From the NCBI GenBank assembly GCA_947488305.1, contig CANKZM010000004.1, positions 501,501 to 565,500 of the forward strand: 64,000 bases of DNA, read 5' to 3'. Under the pieces are notes generated by a model, which saw only the letters and a list, made by a program, of their open reading frames with translations, made no database searches and had not been told where the DNA came from. This document shows positions 1 through 9,362 of the stretch, one piece after another (within the stretch, counting starts at the first letter, position 1; each line of letters starts with the position of its first letter). The position numbers were made by a program, and so were the translations under genes. This DNA is from an uncultured Roseobacter sp. GTDB taxonomy: Bacteria; Pseudomonadota; Alphaproteobacteria; Rhodobacterales; Rhodobacteraceae.

Positions 1-990
1 GCAGACCGCCAAATCCGAAACCAGGTTGATCAACTCACTGCGTCTTTGGAAAATGTCAAACAACTGAACACCCAGATCACCAAAACGATTACGACGGGAG
101 CGGACCCTTCCGCGTTGCTTGATAACCGGCAGGCCCTTATTGATGAGATAAGCTCGATCGTACCTCTCCGCCAGGTGCCACGGGATAACGGGCAGGTCGC
201 CCTTTATTCAACTGGCGGTGCAATTCTGCTGGATGGTGGCGTTGCCGAAATCGAATTCAGCGCGGTCAACCAGGTCACTCCCTACATGTCCATCGAAGGG
301 GGCGAGCTTTCCGGTTTGACCATCAATGGATATCCAGTCCGAACCGACAGCGACCGTGGCGCGCTGAGTGGAGGATCACTTGGCGCACAGTTTGAAATCC
401 GAGATGAACTCGGCACCAGCGCACAATCGCAGCTTGATGCTTTTGCACGCGACTTGATTGAGCGTTTTCAGGATCCCGCAGTGGATCCGACGCTGCTTCC
501 GGGGGATGCTGGCCTTTTCACAGATGAAGGGATGGCCTTTGACCCTCTGGACGAAGTTGGCATCTCATCAAGGCTGCAATTGAACGCAGCCGTTGATGAG
601 CGCCAAGGCGGTGAACCCTGGCGTATCCGTGACGGAATAAACGCAGTTGCCCCGGGTGACGTTGGTGACGCGCGTCTCATCCAAAACCTTTCAGACGCAC
701 TGACGACTGCGCGCGCGCCACTTTCTGGGGATTTTGGTATTGGTGCGTTTTCAGCGGCCAATCTCATCTCGACACTGACGTCGCAAATTGGTGCAGACCG
801 TTACCAGGCTGAGAAAAGCCTGACTTTTGCGTCCTCCCAATTTGACGAACTAAGGCAGCAGATCCTCGCAGACGGTGTGGATAGTGACGAAGAACTGCAA
901 CGGCTTTTGATCGTAGAACAGGCCTATGCTGCGAATGTGAAGATGATCGAGGCCGCCGACGAAATGATGCAAACGATTTTGAGGATCTAA
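1..990 (+). CDS. flgK: Flagellar hook-associated protein FlgK, C-terminal part (5' end outside window)
   Basis: Frame open from base 1; C-terminus SLTFASSQFDELRQQILADGVDSDEELQRLLIVEQAYAANVKMIEAADEMMQTILRI is FlgK-like; followed by flgL and flgI. Confidence 0.9.
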   Translation, partial: ADRQIRNQVDQLTASLENVKQLNTQITKTITTGADPSALLDNRQALIDEISSIVPLRQVPRDNGQVALYSTGGAILLDGGVAEIEFSAVNQVTPYMSIEGGELSGLTINGYPVRTDSDRGALSGGSLGAQFEIRDELGTSAQSQLDAFARDLIERFQDPAVDPTLLPGDAGLFTDEGMAFDPLDEVGISSRLQLNAAVDERQGGEPWRIRDGINAVAPGDVGDARLIQNLSDALTTARAPLSGDFGIGAFSAANLISTLTSQIGADRYQAEKSLTFASSQFDELRQQILADGVDSDEELQRLLIVEQAYAANVKMIEAADEMMQTILRI

Positions 991-993
991 ACA

Positions 994-1998
994 ATGAGCT
1001 CCGTATCTTTGGGTGACCTTTCACATTCCTTTTTGTTGCAAAGGCGCAGTGTATCTTTGCGGCAGGATCTGGCTCGGTTGACGGATGAGCTCTCTAGCGG
1101 TCGCGTCGCCGACGTGCGCGACGTTCTATCCGGAAATCACAATTACCTGTCCGGATTGGAGCGATCGATTGCGGTGCTCGAAGGGTTTTCCGTCGCTACA
1201 ACCGAAGCTACATTTTTCACCGGCGCTGTTCAAACTTCACTTGACCGAATTCAGGAGTTCAGTGGGCAGCTGGGCATTGACTTGATTATGGCCAGTGGTG
1301 GACCTGTTGGGGTGATATCCGGAAGCCCGTCGGAAAACGCTGAAAAGCAACTTGAGAGCATCATGAATACCCTCAACGGCGCGATCGCTGGCCGCAGCAT
1401 GTTTGCCGGAACCGCAACCGATGGCCCTGCGCTGGAAAGTACGGAAACACTCTTGACCGAACTCATGACGGCAGTAAGTGGCCAGACAACACCAGAAGAC
1501 ATCATTGCCGCGGCGGAAACTTGGTTTTCTGATCCAGCAGGGTTTGATGCCTTGATTTACACAGGTTCAGATACGGCTTTGGCGCCATTTTCTTTGTCCG
1601 AAACTGAAAGCGTTTCGCTCGATATTCGCGCAAACGATCCAACCTTGAAGGAGGTGCTCAAAAATATCGCGGTTGCGGCATTGGCCAGCGATCCAACGTT
1701 GGGATTGTCGGTGAAGCAACAATCGGAACTTTTTGGTATTGTGGGACTTGGACTTCAATCCGACCAAGATTTGATAACGGACTTGCGGTCGCGCGTCGGC
1801 CTCGCAGAAGCGCGTATCGATCAGATTGCCGTTCGGAATCAGGCAGAAGAAACCAGCACTGAATTTGCTCGAAACTCTCTTCTTGAAGCCGACCCGTTTG
1901 AGACGGCAACCAGATTGGAAAGCGTGCAATTCCAACTTCAGAGCCTTTACTCAGTGACGGTTCGTAACTCACAGTTATCCTTGGTGAATTTCCTATGA
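994..1998 (+). CDS. flgL: Flagellin/hook-filament junction protein FlgL
   Basis: Flagellin-type N and C termini; position between flgK and flgI. Confidence 0.85.
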   Translation: MSSVSLGDLSHSFLLQRRSVSLRQDLARLTDELSSGRVADVRDVLSGNHNYLSGLERSIAVLEGFSVATTEATFFTGAVQTSLDRIQEFSGQLGIDLIMASGGPVGVISGSPSENAEKQLESIMNTLNGAIAGRSMFAGTATDGPALESTETLLTELMTAVSGQTTPEDIIAAAETWFSDPAGFDALIYTGSDTALAPFSLSETESVSLDIRANDPTLKEVLKNIAVAALASDPTLGLSVKQQSELFGIVGLGLQSDQDLITDLRSRVGLAEARIDQIAVRNQAEETSTEFARNSLLEADPFETATRLESVQFQLQSLYSVTVRNSQLSLVNFL

Positions 1999-3098
1999 AG
2001 ACAGTCCTGACAGCCGTACTTTTATTGGCGCTTAGCATCACATCCGCGATTTCGGGCCCAGTGCGGATCAAGGATCTGGTCGAATTTGACGGCGTCCGGG
2101 GGAATGATCTTGTCGGCTATGGCCTCGTAGTCGGATTGAATGGCACCGGGGATGGATTGCGTAACGCTCCTTTCACTGAAGAGATCATGTCGAACATTCT
2201 GGAGCGCTTGGGCGTCAATGTGACAGGGGAACAGTTCAGGCCCAAAAACGTTGCGGCAGTATTCGTAACCGCTGCTTTGCCGCCTTTTGCAAGAGGTGGC
2301 AGCCAGATTGACGTGACAGTATCAGCAATCGGGGATGCCAATAGTTTGCTTGGCGGCACACTTGTCATGACTCCGCTAAACGCTGCGGATGGCCAGATTT
2401 ACGCGGTTGCCCAAGGAACAATTATTGCGGGCGGTGCCGTCGCAGAAGGCGACGGCGCGAATGTGACTCAAGGCGTGCCCACGTCTGGCGTGATACCTTC
2501 GGGTGCCCGCGTCGAGAGAGAGATCGAATTCGACCTTTCCAGTCTGAATGACGTCAGGTTGGCGCTTAGAAATGCTGACTTTACCACTGCTGCCCGCATC
2601 GAATCAGCAATCAACAATGACTTCGGTCGCCCGGTGGCCCGCATGTTGGATTCTGGTACCGTACAGCTAAACGTAGCAGGAACGCAGATGATCTCGGTTG
2701 CTCATGCTTTGGGCCGGGTAGAAAACATTGCCGTGGAGCCGGAACGGAAAGCGCGCGTAGTTGTCGATCAACGCTCTGGGACCATTGTTATGGGTGAAGA
2801 TGTTCGTATTTCGCGTGTGGCAGTTTCGCAAGGAAATCTTACCCTCAGGATCCAAGAAGCACCGATCGCCGTGCAACCCAACCCTTTTTCGGAAGGTGAG
2901 ACTGTAATTGTGCCACGAACTCAAGCCGAGATAGAGGAAGAACCGGGCATCGGTCTGGCAGAAATACCGGAAGGGACGTCACTGTCGGAAGTTATTGCCG
3001 GGTTGAATGCGCTTGGCGTTTCCCCAAGAGACATGATCGATATTTTGAAGAGCATAAAGGCCGCGGGCGCATTGCACGCCGAATTCATCGTGCGGTGA
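1995..3098 (+). CDS. flgI: Flagellar P-ring protein FlgI
   Basis: RIKDLVEFDGVRGNDLVGYGLVVGLNGTGDG; signal peptide; ATGA overlap with flgL. Confidence 0.97.
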   Translation: MKTVLTAVLLLALSITSAISGPVRIKDLVEFDGVRGNDLVGYGLVVGLNGTGDGLRNAPFTEEIMSNILERLGVNVTGEQFRPKNVAAVFVTAALPPFARGGSQIDVTVSAIGDANSLLGGTLVMTPLNAADGQIYAVAQGTIIAGGAVAEGDGANVTQGVPTSGVIPSGARVEREIEFDLSSLNDVRLALRNADFTTAARIESAINNDFGRPVARMLDSGTVQLNVAGTQMISVAHALGRVENIAVEPERKARVVVDQRSGTIVMGEDVRISRVAVSQGNLTLRIQEAPIAVQPNPFSEGETVIVPRTQAEIEEEPGIGLAEIPEGTSLSEVIAGLNALGVSPRDMIDILKSIKAAGALHAEFIVR

Positions 3099-3664
3099 CG
3101 ATCAGCTTTGCGCTTTGAAGGTGATCGCCGATTGGAACTTTTTGTAGTTTGGATGTAGCGTAATCGGCCCTTCAGTGTTTTCAAACAGTCGCAAACTTCG
3201 ATCCAAGAAAACGCGATTGATCATCTATCGCTATCCGCTATTCGGTGCTGATCAGTTCTTTGTTTCATCATTGATCGCGCTACAGGTGCTTCAGCAATGC
3301 AGGTGACTTCGAGGTTTCAGCTAACGACCAATGATCTGGAGGTTCCGTGAAGCTGCTGATACCGATGCGGCGGGTGATAGCCTACAGAGATTATTGGCAG
3401 CACCCTTTGCACTCGCGGCGGAAACCGTCATCTGAGGCAATATTGTCAGCTCCTGCATCCACGCTACCTGGAACGCGCTTGCTCATGGATCAATGATCGG
3501 TCCAGTTTAGCAATTTGGGTTCTATAGGCTCCGCTACTAGCCGCCTCAATAAAGCGCCTAAATGAGAAGGCCATAAGCAACATCGCGGTGCATGCAGCTA
3601 CACCAATGATCGCTTTCCTTTCTTCGCTCCGGCAGTTTTCCTCAAGATAATTGCGGTCGTGCTC

Positions 3665-4807
3665 TCAATCCTTTTTGAGCAGACATAACAACTGCGACAA
3701 CATGATTTCGCATTGGTTCAATTGTAGTCTGGACACGTATTCGTCAGGTCTGTGGCCCTGAGCCTCCATCGAACCTGGCCCACAGACGACGCTGGGGATT
3801 CCGGCTCTTGCGAAAAAGCCAGCCTCGGTACCAAAGGCCACTTTGCCAAATGGAGTACCGACCGCGCGTTTAACAGTAAGTGCGGCAAATGAGGTCAGGT
3901 CAGTTGCAAGGCTGGGATATGCTGAAGTCCGTTCGATTTCGATGGTGACGCGGTCCCCAAGCCGTCGGCAAATGCCTTCAGCTGCCGCTTTGATTCGTTG
4001 CTCCAAGGCGTCCGGATCGTCCTCGGCCAGATGTCTGAATTCGAAAAGGATTTCGGCATGGTCGGGGACGATGTTGAGAGAGGTACCGCTTTCCAGGAGG
4101 CCCACATGAACAGTCGCGTAAGGTATGTCATAGGCATCATCGCGCTGGCCCGAAGCTTCGAGACGCACTTGCTCGGCCCGTAACTCCGCGACGAAGTCCG
4201 TCGCCGCATGAAGCGCGCTTGCAAATCGTGGGGCCAGCGCGGAATGACCGGCCTCCCCTCTGATCCGTGCGCGATAGGCACGCTTTCCCTTGTGGCCGAG
4301 CACAACGCCCATTATGGTCGGCTCTCCGATCAGGGCCATGCGGGGTTTGCCCATAAGAGGCACCAATCGATCCCACATACGTGCGATGCCGCGACACCCC
4401 ACCTCTTCGTCGTAGGAGAGAACAAGTTTCAAAGGTTCCGTCAGGGGCAGCCTGCTCGCGCGGTCCGCTGCCGCCAGCATCTCTGCCACAAAGCCCTTCA
4501 TGTCGGTCGTTCCACGACCGTAAAGAAAGTCGCCGTCCGCGGTGAGTTTGAAGGGTGGCCTGGTCCAGTGCTGGCCAGTGACAGGCACAACATCCGAATG
4601 TGCAGACAAAATCAGCCCCGGTCCCGGTGGTCCGATCTCGGCATAGAGACCCGCCTTGGGCGCATCCGGGTCCTCCAACCGTGCAACGCGAAACCCTCGC
4701 TCAGTAAGAAAATTCTGAACAAAATCTATCAGCGCCAGATTGGATTGAGCGCTGACCGTTTCGAATCCAACCAATCGATCCAGAACTTCAAGCGACAGGC
4801 TGGTCAC
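3665..4807 (-). CDS. M20 family deacetylase/peptidase (acetylornithine deacetylase ArgE-like)
   Basis: SAHSDVVPVTGQHW, GRGTTDMKGF, SYDEEVGCRG motifs; likely GTG start at 4807 overlapping the LysR stop; the longer ORF to 4963 has a non-homologous N-terminus. Confidence 0.88.
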   Translation of the reverse strand: MTSLSLEVLDRLVGFETVSAQSNLALIDFVQNFLTERGFRVARLEDPDAPKAGLYAEIGPPGPGLILSAHSDVVPVTGQHWTRPPFKLTADGDFLYGRGTTDMKGFVAEMLAAADRASRLPLTEPLKLVLSYDEEVGCRGIARMWDRLVPLMGKPRMALIGEPTIMGVVLGHKGKRAYRARIRGEAGHSALAPRFASALHAATDFVAELRAEQVRLEASGQRDDAYDIPYATVHVGLLESGTSLNIVPDHAEILFEFRHLAEDDPDALEQRIKAAAEGICRRLGDRVTIEIERTSAYPSLATDLTSFAALTVKRAVGTPFGKVAFGTEAGFFARAGIPSVVCGPGSMEAQGHRPDEYVSRLQLNQCEIMLSQLLCLLKKD

Positions 4808-5739
4808 AGGATTGTCTCTCCGCCGATGATGGCAAAACTGTCCGCCCTCGCACAATCGGTCGCGAATTGCAGAAACGATTGCACCACGCTGGATCGTGCT
4901 GCACCCTGTGCGGTCAGAAGACCCATGCGCAGCACGCGGACATCCCCGGAAATCGGAACGCAACGGATCGGTTTGCCATCAGGTGATATGTCGCTTTGCG
5001 GTCGGACGTTTGCAATTGAGTAGCCAAAACCGTTTCCAACGAGTGAGCGCATGACAGCCATATCGCGGGTCCGTTCCGCCACGTTGGGCTCCAAGTTGCA
5101 CGTCGCAAAAAGAGAGAGAAAGTAGTCAGCGCTGATCGGCAGGTCCAACAACACCATCGGTAACTGGGACAATGCATCCAACGATACGTCTGGGCCAGAT
5201 GCAAGGGGGTGTTCTGCTGCCAACAGCGCAAAGGGGCGCAGGCGGATCAAGCCGCTGAATTGAAGATCGGCAGGAATATCCATGTCATATGTCATCGCGA
5301 TGTCGATGTCTGAACGTCGCAGGGCGCTGAAAAGCTCAGCCTGGTTCATCTCTGTCTGCTGAAATCGGACCTCGGGAAACCTTTCCTCGTAGCCGCGTCT
5401 CAGCATTGGCAAGACCAGCTGCGCAAAGGTTACGAGGCATCCAACCGACAGAGGCCCACGCACAGACCCGGTGATGTCAGCTGCAACATCATGCATCGCC
5501 TGCGCGCCGCTCAAAACCTTCTGCGCCTGATCCATCATGCGCCGCCCGCCTGCCGTCAATGCCAAACCCTGTGCATGCTGCCGTACGAAAAGAGGCAATC
5601 CAAACGTCTGCTCAAGCTGTGTGATGGCCGCAGAGATCGACGGAGACGAAACGTTTATACGCTCCGATGCTCGGGCAATGCTGCCGGTTTCGCCAACCGC
5701 GACGAAATACTCAAGCTGCCGAAGGGTGAAAACGGTCAA
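4804..5739 (-). CDS. LysR family transcriptional regulator
   Basis: N-terminal HTH MTVFTLRQLEYFVAVGETGSIARASERINVSSPSISAAITQLEQTFGLPLFVR. Confidence 0.95.
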   Translation of the reverse strand: MTVFTLRQLEYFVAVGETGSIARASERINVSSPSISAAITQLEQTFGLPLFVRQHAQGLALTAGGRRMMDQAQKVLSGAQAMHDVAADITGSVRGPLSVGCLVTFAQLVLPMLRRGYEERFPEVRFQQTEMNQAELFSALRRSDIDIAMTYDMDIPADLQFSGLIRLRPFALLAAEHPLASGPDVSLDALSQLPMVLLDLPISADYFLSLFATCNLEPNVAERTRDMAVMRSLVGNGFGYSIANVRPQSDISPDGKPIRCVPISGDVRVLRMGLLTAQGAARSSVVQSFLQFATDCARADSFAIIGGETIL

Positions 5740-5799
5740 AACGGCACTCCCTCAAACCTTACGTGCGTATGAAACCAGCTTTCGCGTGTCAGCGCCAGA

Positions 5800-6909
5800 T
5801 CATGCCGATGCCTGACCTTGATCCTGACCGGCCAGCCAGGTCTGGAAATCCCGGATCGTGCCTTCGTAGTCTTCGCCCGCTAAGGGCCCTGCGGCAGCGT
5901 GATCCGAGGCTAGCGCCACCTGCATGCGCTCCAGCTTTTCGCGATCCTCGCGGTTGACCTCTTGCCACAGTTTGATGCGGCCCTGGAGCGTTTCGTGATC
6001 AAGGTTCTCCTTGTAGGTCGACATGGTCCATTTGACCCGGATCAGGCCCGCGTGGACCGGGAAGATCGACAGCGACACCAAGAGACTGGCAGCCTGGCTC
6101 GCGACCTGCGTGGGGAAAATCGAGAATAAAGACGAGCGTTTGCGTTCATCGTCGGTCAAACCGGGGGCGCCATCTCCTCGAGAGGCAATGTCGCCCGGAT
6201 AGTTGGCCGCATAGGAGGTAAACCCATCCCCACCTACCAGTTTGCGCGCAAGACCCGTAGGCGTGTATCCGTGCAGCGTTTGCGGATGCACGACGCTCAG
6301 GTGATAGCCTTCCATAAAGTTTTCGACGAGGCATTTCCAATTCGTGCGCCAGTCCTCCTCGGCAGTGTGGACGAGGTGGAAATCTGCCGTTTCATAAGGG
6401 GCGAGCATCGCGTCGAGTTCGGGATAGGCGAATGCCGCTGCAGTGGGATCGAGATTGACGTAAATGAACCCGTTCCAGAGGCAGGTGTTATGCTCTGGCA
6501 GGCGACAGGCTTTGGCATCAAATCCCGCGTTCTCCATCCTCGGAGCCCGCAGGAGCGCGCCGTCTCGCCCATACATCCATGCATGATAGGAACAGATGAA
6601 CCGCTTTGTATTGCCAGTACCTTCGGCCAACGGCATCCCTCGGTGGCGACAGACATTGGCCAGCGCACGGATTGTTCCATCGTCACCCCGAACAACCAGT
6701 ATTGGTTCGTTCAAAAGCTGGATGGTAAAAAAATCGCCGGGTTCGGGAATTTCATCCTGACGGCCAAGGCAATGCCAGCCCCTCCGCAAAACCGTTCTTG
6801 CCTCGTGCTCAAACTGCGCTTGCGAGGTATAATAGGCGCCGGGCATTCCCATCGGACGATCTGCGGGCAGGGCGGCGAGCTCTTGCAGGGTGTCGCGCAA
6901 ATGGTTCAT
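5800..6909 (-). CDS. Rieske [2Fe-2S] aromatic ring-hydroxylating/amine oxygenase alpha subunit
   Basis: CRHRG...CSYHAW Rieske motif and NWKCLVENFMEGYHLSVVH catalytic iron motif; start chosen at MNHLRDTLQEL. Confidence 0.93.
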   Translation of the reverse strand: MNHLRDTLQELAALPADRPMGMPGAYYTSQAQFEHEARTVLRRGWHCLGRQDEIPEPGDFFTIQLLNEPILVVRGDDGTIRALANVCRHRGMPLAEGTGNTKRFICSYHAWMYGRDGALLRAPRMENAGFDAKACRLPEHNTCLWNGFIYVNLDPTAAAFAYPELDAMLAPYETADFHLVHTAEEDWRTNWKCLVENFMEGYHLSVVHPQTLHGYTPTGLARKLVGGDGFTSYAANYPGDIASRGDGAPGLTDDERKRSSLFSIFPTQVASQAASLLVSLSIFPVHAGLIRVKWTMSTYKENLDHETLQGRIKLWQEVNREDREKLERMQVALASDHAAAGPLAGEDYEGTIRDFQTWLAGQDQGQASA

Positions 6910-6923
6910 CAAAACCTCCCCAA

Positions 6924-7598
6924 TCAGATATCGCCTGGTACGCCGTAAGACGGTGCTGCGTCCGGATTCAATGCGCGGCGTACATAGTCTTCGAGCTGGG
7001 GTTTGTAGATATCCCATGCTTCGGAAATCGCAGCGATCGGACAGCCTTGGGTCCAGTCGCAGCGCAGATCGGCGACGGGCCAGCTTACCTGATCGACCAA
7101 CATCATCCCGGCAGAATGGATCGGTCCTGCCTCGCCACCTGCGGCAAGGCCCGCCTTCAACGCAGCCAACAGCCGGTCACCCAAATGACCTGTGCTCGCC
7201 TCGAAGGCCGCGACTATGGCTGCCGGGATACCATCATGTGCCAGCAGATTGCCGCCCGAGGCCACGTCGCGTCCCTGCGCCTCGTTCCAGTGCCCTAAGA
7301 CATTTTCTCCGGAATGGATCGCAGTGCGCCCCTCGGAATCGATCGCTAGGACCTGACGGTACGAAATGTGTGGGGTCTTTGCCCTTATTTCGGCCACAGC
7401 GTCGGGCGCCGAGGTCCCAGACGCCATCAGATCGAGGGTGCGCGGCCCCAGACTGGGGTCCGTCACGTTCTGCGAGGCCACCGCACCAGTGCCTGCGCGC
7501 GCATGGGAACACCGCGCCGCGACCGCTGGCGAGGATGACGAAATCGCGACGCCGAACATTCCCGTATCGACACAGCGCGCAACTAGCGAGAACGTCAT
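6924..7598 (-). CDS. DUF1028 family protein (Ntn-hydrolase-like)
   Basis: MTFSLVARCVDTGMFGVAISSSSPAVAARC typical DUF1028 start; GGNLLAHDGI. Confidence 0.85.
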   Translation of the reverse strand: MTFSLVARCVDTGMFGVAISSSSPAVAARCSHARAGTGAVASQNVTDPSLGPRTLDLMASGTSAPDAVAEIRAKTPHISYRQVLAIDSEGRTAIHSGENVLGHWNEAQGRDVASGGNLLAHDGIPAAIVAAFEASTGHLGDRLLAALKAGLAAGGEAGPIHSAGMMLVDQVSWPVADLRCDWTQGCPIAAISEAWDIYKPQLEDYVRRALNPDAAPSYGVPGDI

Positions 7599-7602
7599 CG
7601 GC

Positions 7603-8019
7603 CTAGTCCGGGATCACGGCGGTGGCGTCGATCTCCACCAGCCATTCGGGACGGGCCAACGCTTGCACGACAAGTCCGGTTGAGACGGGATGCACGCCCT
7701 TTATGTATTCGCCCATCGTTCGATAGACCGCCTCGCGATGGCGCACATCAGTGATGTAGACGACCACCTTCACCAGATGCTCCATGCTGCCACCTGCCTC
7801 CTCGATCAGCTGTTGAATGTTCTGCATCACCTTGTGGGTCTGTTCGACCGGATCGTGGCTGTCGAGGTTGACGGCATCATCGAGGTTCTGAGGGCACTGA
7901 CCGCGCATCCAGACTGTGCTGCCGCCCCGCGTGACGACAGCCTGACACAGATCGTTATCGAGCGACTGCTCGGGGTATGTGTCGCGCGTGTTGAAAGGGC
8001 GAATGCGTTTGTGGATCAT
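7603..8019 (-). CDS. RidA/YjgF/Rid family protein
   Basis: VVTRGGSTVWMRGQ...VVYITDVRHREAVYRTMGEYIKGVHPVSTGLVVQALARPEWLVEIDATAVI. Confidence 0.92.
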   Translation of the reverse strand: MIHKRIRPFNTRDTYPEQSLDNDLCQAVVTRGGSTVWMRGQCPQNLDDAVNLDSHDPVEQTHKVMQNIQQLIEEAGGSMEHLVKVVVYITDVRHREAVYRTMGEYIKGVHPVSTGLVVQALARPEWLVEIDATAVIPD

Positions 8020-9158
8020 GCGGCGCGCCCCGCGTCGATCTTTGCCATCAAGTATTGCGCAAAATCATAGTTTGGTCGCTCCAGATGGCTGAGATGTCCG
8101 GGCTTAGCCAGATCGGAGCATAATCCCTGGAAAACTTTTTCCGTGCAGCCCCGATCCTCAACGTTCACATCATCCAGAAGGGTCTTGAGTCGCGTGAAAT
8201 TGTCCTGCGCGTCCGGGTCGTCCGCATAGTCATCCGACATCCCGCCGCCAAAACGGATATGGACCTGTCCCGGCCCCTTCGGATGCAGCGACAGATACCA
8301 GAAATATCCCGGCGTCAGCGTGATCATCAGGCTGGGATAGAGCGCCAGCAGGAATGTTGTTCGGCGTTCATCCCCTTTCAGCCTGTCATTGCTCGGATGC
8401 GCCATAGCAATGCCCAGAGAGTCGTCTTTGAGGATGGTGTGATAGTTGAACGCCGGATCACCGGGAGGACAGATCATATCCTCCAGCTTTGACAGCCCGC
8501 CAATCGTTCCTGCATGGCACACTGGCAGGTGATAGCTTTCCATGAAGTTCTCGGCCAGTACCTTCCAGTTGGTGTCCCAGACATGCTCTTCATAAAAAGC
8601 TTCGGTGTAGTTGTTCATGTCGTAGCCGGCGATCATGCCGGCGACCGGTGCCAATTGCTCCGAAACCGGCGGAGCCCCGAGATCGAGACAGACGAACACC
8701 CACCCCAGCCATTCCTCGCAGCGGACCTGGGGGAGTTTGTAGTGATCTTTGCAAAACCCCTCGTTCTGCGACATCGCCGGTGCCCCGCGAAGAGAACCAT
8801 CAAGGTTGTAGGTCCAGGCATGGTAGGGACAGACGATGGATCGGGTATTCCCGCGTCCCTGCAGTAAAGTGGACATGCGGTGCAGGCAGACATTGCTCAT
8901 TGCGCGCAAGGCGCCATCCTTGTCGCGCAGTACCACAATCGGCTGGCCTGCAAGTTCGCACGACACGTAGTCCCCCGGATTGCTCAACGCATCAGCACGG
9001 CCTACGCAATACCAATCCTTGCGGAAAATATGCGCCAGTTCTGCCTCCACGAAAGCTTCCGAGGTGTAGACCTCGGTTGGCATGGCTCGCGCTTGCTCGA
9101 AAGGGATAGACACGGTGTCACGCAACGCTTCCACCGGATCGATGTAATCCTTTGCCAA
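8016..9158 (-). CDS. Rieske [2Fe-2S] oxygenase alpha subunit (carnitine/betaine-type oxygenase family)
   Basis: CLHRMS...CPYHAW; NWKVLAENFMESYHLPVCH; ATGA overlap with ridA-like gene. Confidence 0.93.
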   Translation of the reverse strand: MAKDYIDPVEALRDTVSIPFEQARAMPTEVYTSEAFVEAELAHIFRKDWYCVGRADALSNPGDYVSCELAGQPIVVLRDKDGALRAMSNVCLHRMSTLLQGRGNTRSIVCPYHAWTYNLDGSLRGAPAMSQNEGFCKDHYKLPQVRCEEWLGWVFVCLDLGAPPVSEQLAPVAGMIAGYDMNNYTEAFYEEHVWDTNWKVLAENFMESYHLPVCHAGTIGGLSKLEDMICPPGDPAFNYHTILKDDSLGIAMAHPSNDRLKGDERRTTFLLALYPSLMITLTPGYFWYLSLHPKGPGQVHIRFGGGMSDDYADDPDAQDNFTRLKTLLDDVNVEDRGCTEKVFQGLCSDLAKPGHLSHLERPNYDFAQYLMAKIDAGRAA

Positions 9159-9362
9159 CGGCCTTCCTCCTTGCTGTGCCTACACCAAATCATACCTTGC
9201 CGTACTGCATCTGTCCTGAAAAGAAGTAGGATGCCTAATCATCGCTTCGGTTTTTCCTAATCGATATTCGATTTCACTGAAGTTACGTTTTGCAGACGTC
9301 GTGTTGATTGTCGTTGTCCACGCGATGACAGATGCGCGGATCATTCCAATGGAAGGCCTTAG

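Noticed and set aside
4808-4963. N-terminal extension of the M20 ORF
   Set aside because: Extension lies within the LysR coding region and has no M20-like sequence; GTG at 4807 is the better start
4208-5023. 271-aa plus-strand ORF
   Set aside because: Antisense to M20 and LysR genes with clear motifs; no domain signature or RBS; high-GC shadow ORF
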